A stretch of 64,000 nt of DNA from positions 124,001-188,000 of the forward strand of contig VJWN01000033.1 in the NCBI GenBank assembly GCA_007644065.1. Reading direction: 5' to 3'. This DNA comes from Margaritispora aquatica (taxonomy: Eukaryota; Ascomycota; Leotiomycetes; Helotiales; Discinellaceae). The position numbers and the translations under genes were made by a program. How positions within the stretch are numbered: the first letter of the stretch is position 1; each line of letters opens with the position of its first letter. The notes below the pieces were generated by a model. That model had not been told where the DNA came from, did not search any database, and saw nothing but the letters and a program-made list of their open reading frames with translations. This document shows, piece after piece, positions 57,265 through 64,000 of this stretch.

Positions 57265-58533
57265 TCACCTTGGATTCCTTGAACTTGCCCTGGTAGATTT
57301 GTGCCGCTCATCGTCGATCCACTGTATCTGGTCCATATGCCTCACGAGAACCACCGCTCTTACATTTCCCTGCCCCTCTGTTGGTACACTCATCTTATCA
57401 ATTTCCAAATCATTTCCTGATGGTCGTACATCTGGCGAGTCTCTCCAAACACTTAGTTCGTTGGACTCATGCGAATGGAATTCTTTCATAGCCATTTCAA
57501 GAACTCGTTTTGCTTGTCCCTCATCGCCAATTTCCATGACCATCATAAAGGCGCTTTGCATACTTGTGTGATAGTGGGCCATGAGAGCATAATAGAATCT
57601 GTCTGCCAGATGGTATTTGCCTGGGTATTCATCAATAAGCTTCTTGGGGACGAGAGCACCTTCAGGTTCCCATTCTCTTACTGAGCGTGGAATCATCGTC
57701 TCATATTCTTCCCGTGAGATGTAAGGTGGATTCGACACAATAATGTGGTATGGTTTCAACTCCTTTCTCGCTGCGTTCCATGGCCCGCTGTAAATGTCAT
57801 AATTCCTGAATTGAACATCGGAAGAAGCCAGTGGGTTTAATACCCCAGAGTTGATATTCTGCTCCAGATTCTCGCGAGACAAGTCCAGCGCGACCTTGGA
57901 AATATCCACGCCATCGATGCGAACTTTCCCAACACCCTTGCAATTTTCAAAGAGTAGATTGTGTAAAAGTAATGAGATGCAACCACTTCCTGAGCAGGCA
58001 TCTAGAATCTTGATCTCTGGCACAATCGAAGATTCTTTAGAGGCGGCACGGTTCTCAGCCCTCTCAATCAGAGTCTTGAATTGTTTATCAAGTAATCCAT
58101 TGCATATCTTGGAGGCCAAATATGTGGTGTATGCCTCAGTCTCTGGTCTTGTTCATCAGTTAAGTCACAAGTACATGGATTAAACCTACCTTGGAATTAA
58201 AGCACCTGGTTTGCATTTGATATCCAGGTCCCCAAATGGCTGAGACCCAAGAATATATTGCAATGGCTCACCCCTTGCCCTTCTCTCACATAGCTTCATG
58301 AGTTGCTCTCTGCGATTGTGCTGTTCTGAAGTTTTAGAAGAGCTTGGAGGCTGAACAACTGATTTTTGACTTTCATTTTGAGTCTTGTTTGAAGAGTCAA
58401 CGAACTCTCTCATCCACCGCAATTCATTTTCGGCATCTGTGACGTCTTTGATCTCTTTTAGCAGAACCGATATATAAGGATTATTGGCTGGTACTTTGCT
58501 TACGGCAGTCCGAAGCTGTCGAGTGAAATTCAT
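57265..58533 (-). CDS. Mitochondrial release-factor glutamine methyltransferase (HemK/PrmC, Mtq1 type)
   Basis: Exon 1 (58533-58190) and exon 2 (58147-57265) join across a 42-nt intron (GTAGGT..ACAAG), restoring GALIPRPETEAY, and give 408 residues. PrmC/Mtq1 enzymes methylate the Gln of the GGQ motif in peptide-chain release factors using S-adenosylmethionine; Mtq1 acts on the mitochondrial factor. The SAM site is [16 protein letters not shown], followed by [18 protein letters not shown]. The diagnostic substrate-binding motif [11 protein letters not shown] is intact. The N-terminal region [21 protein letters not shown] is the family's helical domain contact. The N-terminus is basic ([13 protein letters not shown]), fitting mitochondrial import. 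The intron is at the lower size limit for such fungi. Confidence 0.95.
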
Positions 58534-58782
58534 TGACAGTCAAGGAGAAATATGCTCTACTACTATGGTACAACGAATCTTCAGGATGAAGTGAGTCTGT
58601 CTGCGTGGTAGTTCAATCCTGAATAACCTCCTTATGAGACCGAACACAGTTAACTTCCGGAAAGGGTATCTCCGATCCGAGAAATGCATAGGAAGTTCAA
58701 CCCGCCAACCGTAAAATTAATACTTCACTTGTTTGTCTATACTACCCCACCAGTATCCAATACGTTAAGTGTTATATCTATA
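58534..58782. promoter_or_regulatory. Short bidirectional promoter
   Basis: 249 bp separate the divergent starts of the methyltransferase and the DUF2011 gene, so both promoters must share this segment. No clear TATA box. Confidence 0.6.
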
Positions 58783-59693
58783 ATGTTCGAACTTCCAGCT
58801 TCAAAAAGGTACGTCAACTAGATCCTGCCTATCTCCGGAAGTTCTAATAAAGCTCTAGAGTCCGTCGCGTCGACCTGAGACATAATCGATCCTCGACTTC
58901 TCCCGCTCCATCCTCTGCCCACGCCTCGCCCGATCCAGAGCTCGCCAGCCAAGCACAAGCACGTTTTGCTGCTCTATATGGAGATTTTAATATCTCAGAA
59001 GCTTTGTCGGGACTCAATGACGCAAATTCCAGGAAGGAGGAGATCGTGCGCGACGTGGACCAGGAGGATGTCGATGAAGCAGAATCAGAGCAAGGCTTTG
59101 AGTTCCGATTATTCTCAAGTGCTACAGACAAGCCTGCTGCCAAAATAGTTCTAGGCGTCGAGGAAGATGACGACGGTGAAGGAGCATTCGTGGGTAAGGC
59201 ACGCGATAGGTCATATTACTTTGCGCCGGTCGCAACTGAGGCTGCAAAAGCTGGATTTGAGAGTATGGCTGTTAGTGGAGAGACAATACTAGCATGGCGG
59301 AATATCAGAGCCAAAGGCTTAGAAGTGCCGTGGCGGGTCAAGACGATCAAAGTGCATAACTTTTCTGAGCTCAAATCTGATGGATCTACGAAACTCGAAG
59401 TGGTCGTGGAAGCGGATGAGACGAATCGAAAGAAGTGCAAGCCGAACAAAAAGCGAAGGTTACTACTGAGGGAGAAGCAGCGAAAGATTGATAAATTGCA
59501 GGAAGATCAGAGGAAGAAAACCTTAGGGAAAGAGGAAGCGGAGAAAGAGAAGAGAATCAGGTTGAATCGGGCGAAAAAGCTCAAGAGGAGAGAAAAAGAG
59601 AAAGCCGAGAAAGCGAAGAAAGCTGGAGGTGCTGTTATGATGGGAGATACAAGTTCTGTGGTTGACGCGAGTATGGTGGATAACGCCGACTAA
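58783..59693 (+). CDS. DUF2011-family protein
   Basis: A 26-nt first exon (58783-58808, MFELPASKR) joins exon 2 (58859-59693) across a 50-nt intron (GTACGT..CTAG) and gives 286 residues. The FELPxAKRVRR start is typical of this fungal family, which argues for the tiny first exon. Conserved segments follow: QARFAALYGDF, FEFRLFSS, and RSYYFAPVATEAAKAGF with ILAWRNIRAKGLEVPWRV. The C-terminal third is a Lys/Arg/Glu-rich predicted coiled coil (REKQRKIDKLQEDQRKK) resembling nucleolar proteins. The function is unknown; a nuclear or nucleolar place is inferred from the basic tail. Confidence 0.9.
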
Positions 59694-59997
59694 GTCGTTC
59701 GACTAAGATATGCCTAATGCATCGGATTTCGACTATTACTACAGAGTCACTCAAGGGCCACAGGCACATTCACGTTATTATTCATTGCATTGCTGAATTG
59801 GTAAGTGATAAGCTAAAAGCCTTGTCCGTAGTCAGCTTTCTTCTAACAACATAGATTTGAATAGACTTTGCTTCTAAAGTGCGGGCAGTATGCCTAACTA
59901 GTATGTGCACACTCATCTTCGAAGGTGGTATCCTATAGAATACTCATACACTCACTTCAGCAAAACCAGAACTCCACCAGTCAATCAACCCTCTCAC
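59694..59997. other. Intergenic region between convergent genes
   Basis: Shared 3' flank of 304 bp with no features. Confidence 0.6.
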
Positions 59998-62900
59998 CTA
60001 CAAAATCGTGCCAATCATCGGAGCTTCAAATCTCAACGCTAACCTGTCAGCATGGAAGCACTCCCATGGATCCACCAAAAACACCATTCCCATCTCATCC
60101 GTCTCCTTGCCCTTGCCTTTCCCTCTCTCCTCACATTCAGCCAGCATATCGCGATGCAACCCGTGCACCCTAATAATGACATACACATCATTTGGGATAT
60201 GATCCTCACCTTCCTTCATAACATGTAGCATGACTGACATCCTCTTCGCTTTTTCGCACTCTGGAATCGAGACCTCGAACTCTTCTGTCGGACCCGCCAG
60301 AGTAGACTTCACATCGATATGGTATGTAGGTGGTTGCGCAATCCATTTCGCGCCGTTGGGATAGTTGTTCTCAACGAGGAGTTGCGTGAATTTCCCGCTC
60401 GTGTCGGGGAATTTAAAAGAGCTCTGATGAGCTACGCTCGAGTCCGATTCGGTCATATGGAAGAAGGGTGTGATGTTGGCTCTGTTTCGGAACGAGCTCG
60501 TCCAGTGGTTGCGAGGGATGTAACACTCATGAAGAGTAGCGATGAGGATCTCATGGACCTAGTGCCGAGAGTGAGTTGGAGCTTCATATGATATAAGGAC
60601 GGGAGAAACTTACGGCTAATTCCCCTGCAAAATCAACGACATCTTGTGCTATGGGTGCGGCCATCATCTGCTGGATGCGAGTAAACCTTTGCAAAAGCGA
60701 GGCTCCAAAGCTACGACAACCACTAGGTCTCGAAGCCTGAGACTTTTTCACCTTGGGAGCTGCGTTGGCAGTTTTGAGCTTCCGCTTGCTAACGTTTTTG
60801 TTTTCCTTCCCGTCGAAGTGCCTTTGGCTTTTTGCAATCTTACCAATTCCCATGCCAATACCCACCGGAATGGCAAGAACAGCCCCAGCAGCTATAGCGA
60901 GCGGATTCATTCCTTTCTCTTTTCTCGTTGCACCTTTAGTCTCCTTGTTTTTATCATCGCTTGGACCAGATTTATCGTCTTTGCAACCTTTCTCCTCATC
61001 ACGATACGCCACCTCTTTCTCCAACTTAGACTTGGGCTTATCTTCGATCCCATTAGCCCCATCGATTTCATCAACGAGTTTCGACAGACTCTCCAAGGTA
61101 GGTACACCCTTATCGGCAAACACCTTCATAATTCTTGCTGGGTTCGTTTGTGAGAGTGCGATATGCAAACACATTTCGCTATGCTTGGGCTCATTAGGCA
61201 TCATGCCACAGTAAGTGAATAGCGCATCCACTAGCTCAACCTGGCCGAGCTCGAAGCCGCTCCTGGAAGAGAGATAGATCTTCAGCGCCCCACCTTTGGT
61301 GTTTAGTGCTACGGCACCGTTACCTGGAGGACCGGTCTTCCATGTGCCTCTGTAGAATACTCTCCATTCCTGGATGACTTCGTCGGCCATGTAGACTTCT
61401 AGATGGCGGAGCTGGCTGATCACAATTTGGCGTCTGGTGCGGGTGGCGATGGTTGTTGGAATCAATCTTGTAGTGATTGTCAGCCAATTTCCCTAAAGGC
61501 AGCGAGAGAGATGGAGAGAGACATACCTGCTGATAAAGTTGATCTTGGATCTGAAGAGATTTGTGAGCTCTTCATCAAACTTCACGTTTCCCTCGATCCT
61601 AGGTACACTCTCGGCTTTGTTGCTGAGATACCTACCTTTCAGCTCCATGTGAGTGAAGACCTGGTGCAAGGACGGAAGATCCTCGATTTTGATATCAAGC
61701 AATGGGACAAGGCCCGCAAATACTGTTGGGCCTGTTAGCTTCTCACGTCAAAGCATTGATGTTGTTGAGAAGTGTGCTATTTTTTCGACGATTATAGGGC
61801 GTGGAAATTCACTTACTTGTTCGCAACGGAACTGTATCAGCAACGAACCAGTTCACATCTTGCAAAGTAGCCAACCCAGTGACCTTCTCAATATCTGTCT
61901 CCCAATTGGTCGAGATCGGAAACACAGCATAATTCTTAAGGAAAGCTACTTCGAGCTTATTAAGGCTCGTATTCTCTTTCTCCAGCATCTTCTCCAGAGA
62001 GCTGAACAGCGAAGTGACATATTGCAATGAATCTCCCTTTCGGATCGACTTGGCCTCGACCACCACATCCTTTATTACAGGATTTGGCACTTTTAGAATC
62101 TCGCAGAACAGTCGCTTGTTGCTAGGGTAGATATGCTGTAGGCAATGGAACGATTTGAGATACATGGTTGATAGGTTGTCGGGCTCCTTCCATCTGCACT
62201 CTTTCAGTGGTACCCATCGATGAGATTGGATTCTCGTCTCAGGGATGAAGATGAGTTTCTCTTTGTCGAAAAATTTACTACGTCAATTGTTAGCCGACCT
62301 TATGCGATGTCAGCAAATCAACTCACATAATAGTCAAAGAGTCTTTCTCGTTTTGACATCGATGCTGGATACTACTGAGTAGACTGTCCACTCTATCGAT
62401 ATCATTCCCATTAGATGTCTGCAAGCTCTTTAACGCACGAAGATAGAACGAGATGTCCATTTTGATTGAGACGCCAAATATCTCCAGAAATGCCCATTGG
62501 CAGTTACCAGGGTCCGTTATCTCAAGAAATGGCACGTCGTCCCGACCAGCAGCCATCAACTCCTTGGTTGGAAGATAAGTGGCATCCAGTCGATGTCTCT
62601 TCCCGTCTTTGCACGTAACAAGCATAGCACCCAATTTCTGTCTTAGTCGAGAAATGGATTGTTCATTGGCAGCTAAGAAATCATCGCTCGATTTACCGTC
62701 GTCTTTCAGGATAGTAGACTCGTCGATATACATTCGATATTCGAACCAATTCTCCCTCAGCAGCAACAAAACCTCAGAAGAGGGGAAGTTCTTGATGATA
62801 TATTCGAAATCCTCCGACATCTCAAAGCCTGCCGTTGCTTGAGGTTGAACCAATCGAGGCATGGTGGCAACCTCCATCCTCTTTTCCAACCACTGCATCC

Positions 62901-64000
62901 ACGCTTCCCCACGATTATCAGGAGCAGCAAGATGCGCCTTGTCTATGAAGGGGAACTTCTTACGGCTCGCATTGAAGAAATAGGTAGCAGACAGCCGGTT
63001 CTTTGAATCCTGATATAACTGACATCCTTGGAACTTCTGGCCATTTTCAGCAGTAAACCAAAACTTTTGGCTCTCGGGATTCTTCCAGCCCGCAGCGTAA
63101 AGAAATCTGATCTGTGACACGAGCGCAGACGTGGGCACGTTCCTCAAGTTCCCAGCGGAATGCAAATCTTGAATGTGCTTGACTACTGGACCTTGCTCCA
63201 ACTCGCCTACGCCAAGCATCTGGAACAGCTTCCTCCTATTGGGATCAGTAGCTGCCTTGCGATTCACGACCGCTAGTTGCAGTCCTTCTGGGAGCTCAAA
63301 CTCTGCCGTTTTCCCTGGGAACAATATCTGTCGACCTTCCGCGCTGACCCATTTATTATCTTCTAATGGGATGAGTGCGAGGTTTGCTAGTTCGGCTGTG
63401 AGCTGCTGCAGCGTGAAAAGAACCCAAGCTAACCGAGAGTGCCATGCGTCCGATTTTGAACGAAATTCTGCTTTCAAGGAGATCATGAACCACGAAAGGT
63501 GCGAAAAGAAATCGGCATCCCTCATTTCAGAAACCCGCAAGAACCTCAAATACTCGAAATCAGTATCTTTGTAGCTACTTGAAAGGTAGCGCGAGGCTGA
63601 CCCCGCGCTGATTGTCAATGGTGCTCCATTGAAGCAATACCTATCTGGAACTTGCAGGAGTGACCCTGGCAAGGACTTACCTCCGGACTGAGAATAGAGT
63701 ATGTCTTTGGTAGAAAGGTACGCCTGTAACTCGCGGTGGAAGGGCTTGAGGAAACTCTGAGGCGGCTCTCGAACAGGCAAGTATCGGGGCCAAAGGTATC
63801 GAAGCTCTGTCTTGTTAAAATCTGCCGCTGCGTTCGCAAATGCTCTGGGTAATGCCCTTCGGATCGCATGGTTCCATTCGCATGAGTTATCTATGTCCTC
63901 TCGACTAGCGATGAGAAGGAAGTCTGCTTGAATGAGAAACTGTGCGTGTTAGCGAGCCTGGAACAAACTTGCGCCTAGAAAACTTTTACCTCGAAGCCAT
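59998..64000 (-). CDS. Very large sacsin/NO VEIN-like protein with C-terminal DUF3883 (partial, 5' end outside)
   Basis: Exons run 64000-63990 (edge fragment), 63939-62327, 62277-61817, 61731-61527, 61466-60614 and 60558-59998, joining in frame for about 1,234 residues. An alternative acceptor at 61722 shortens exon 4 by three codons. At the right edge GFE|FLIQADFLLIASREDID and ALPRAFANAAADFNKTELRYLWPRYLP match the region after the N-terminal HSP90-like ATPase of fungal sacsin-type proteins, though that domain is outside. The middle is helical with PLLDIKIEDLPSL. Near the C-terminus come EWRVFYRGTWKTG, a low-complexity basic and Gly-rich part, and then VHEILIATLHECYIPR with YHIDVKSTLAG and DVYVIIRVHGL. 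That last part has the look of the NO VEIN C-terminal nuclease-like fold. Function in fungi is not known. Confidence 0.85.

Overview
The window is nuclear DNA of a filamentous ascomycete (Pezizomycotina). Genes carry short spliceosomal introns of about 42-153 nt with GT..AG ends and CTRAC-like branch sites. The gene set includes a Grg1/CCG-1 ortholog, HET-domain incompatibility genes, a DUF2011 protein and plant-cell-wall-degrading enzymes. A plant-associated or saprotrophic Leotiomycete-type fungus is my inference; no marker in the window fixes the species. I joined exons by hand from splice signals and frame continuity.

Region 1 (1-16.5 kb): the 5' end of a secreted PL26-like rhamnogalacturonan lyase (-), the U4/U6.U5 snRNP 27 kDa protein, ER glucosidase I (GH63), an aldo/keto reductase, a secreted short tyrosinase (-), a DHA1-type MFS transporter and a secreted GH5_7 beta-mannanase. 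Region 2 (16.5-30.2 kb) is housekeeping: Sec16 (-) and the Neo1-type P4-ATPase are divergent neighbours that both act in the early secretory pathway, followed by a mitochondrial Aim32-type 2Fe-2S protein with an overlapping upstream ORF. Region 3 (30.2-34 kb) is a 2.5 kb repeat-bearing upstream region with three TGACGTC sites leading into the 71-aa glucose-repressible gene grg1.

Region 4 (34-52 kb) is the accessory part. A HET/NB-ARC/TPR receptor (fungal NLR) has seven nearly identical 126-bp repeats. It is followed by a CBM1-CE15 glucuronoyl esterase, a small single-pass membrane protein, a second HET-domain gene with a short C-terminus, a berberine-bridge-type FAD oxidase, an unknown Cys-rich protein and a decayed HET pseudogene. 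Region 5 (52-64 kb) holds a secreted PEBP-like protein with a GPI-type tail, a PL1 pectate lyase (-), a mitochondrial HemK/Mtq1 methyltransferase (-) divergent from a DUF2011 protein, and the C-terminal 1,230 or so residues of a very large sacsin/NO VEIN-type protein (-) that runs off the right edge.

The secreted PL26-like, GH5_7, CE15-CBM1 and PL1 enzymes together address pectin, mannan and lignin-carbohydrate ester bonds of plant walls. The HET genes concentrate in about 16 kb and include one live NLR, one short gene and one pseudogene, the pattern expected of fast-evolving self/non-self recognition loci. No tRNA, rRNA, CRISPR or intact transposon was recognised.
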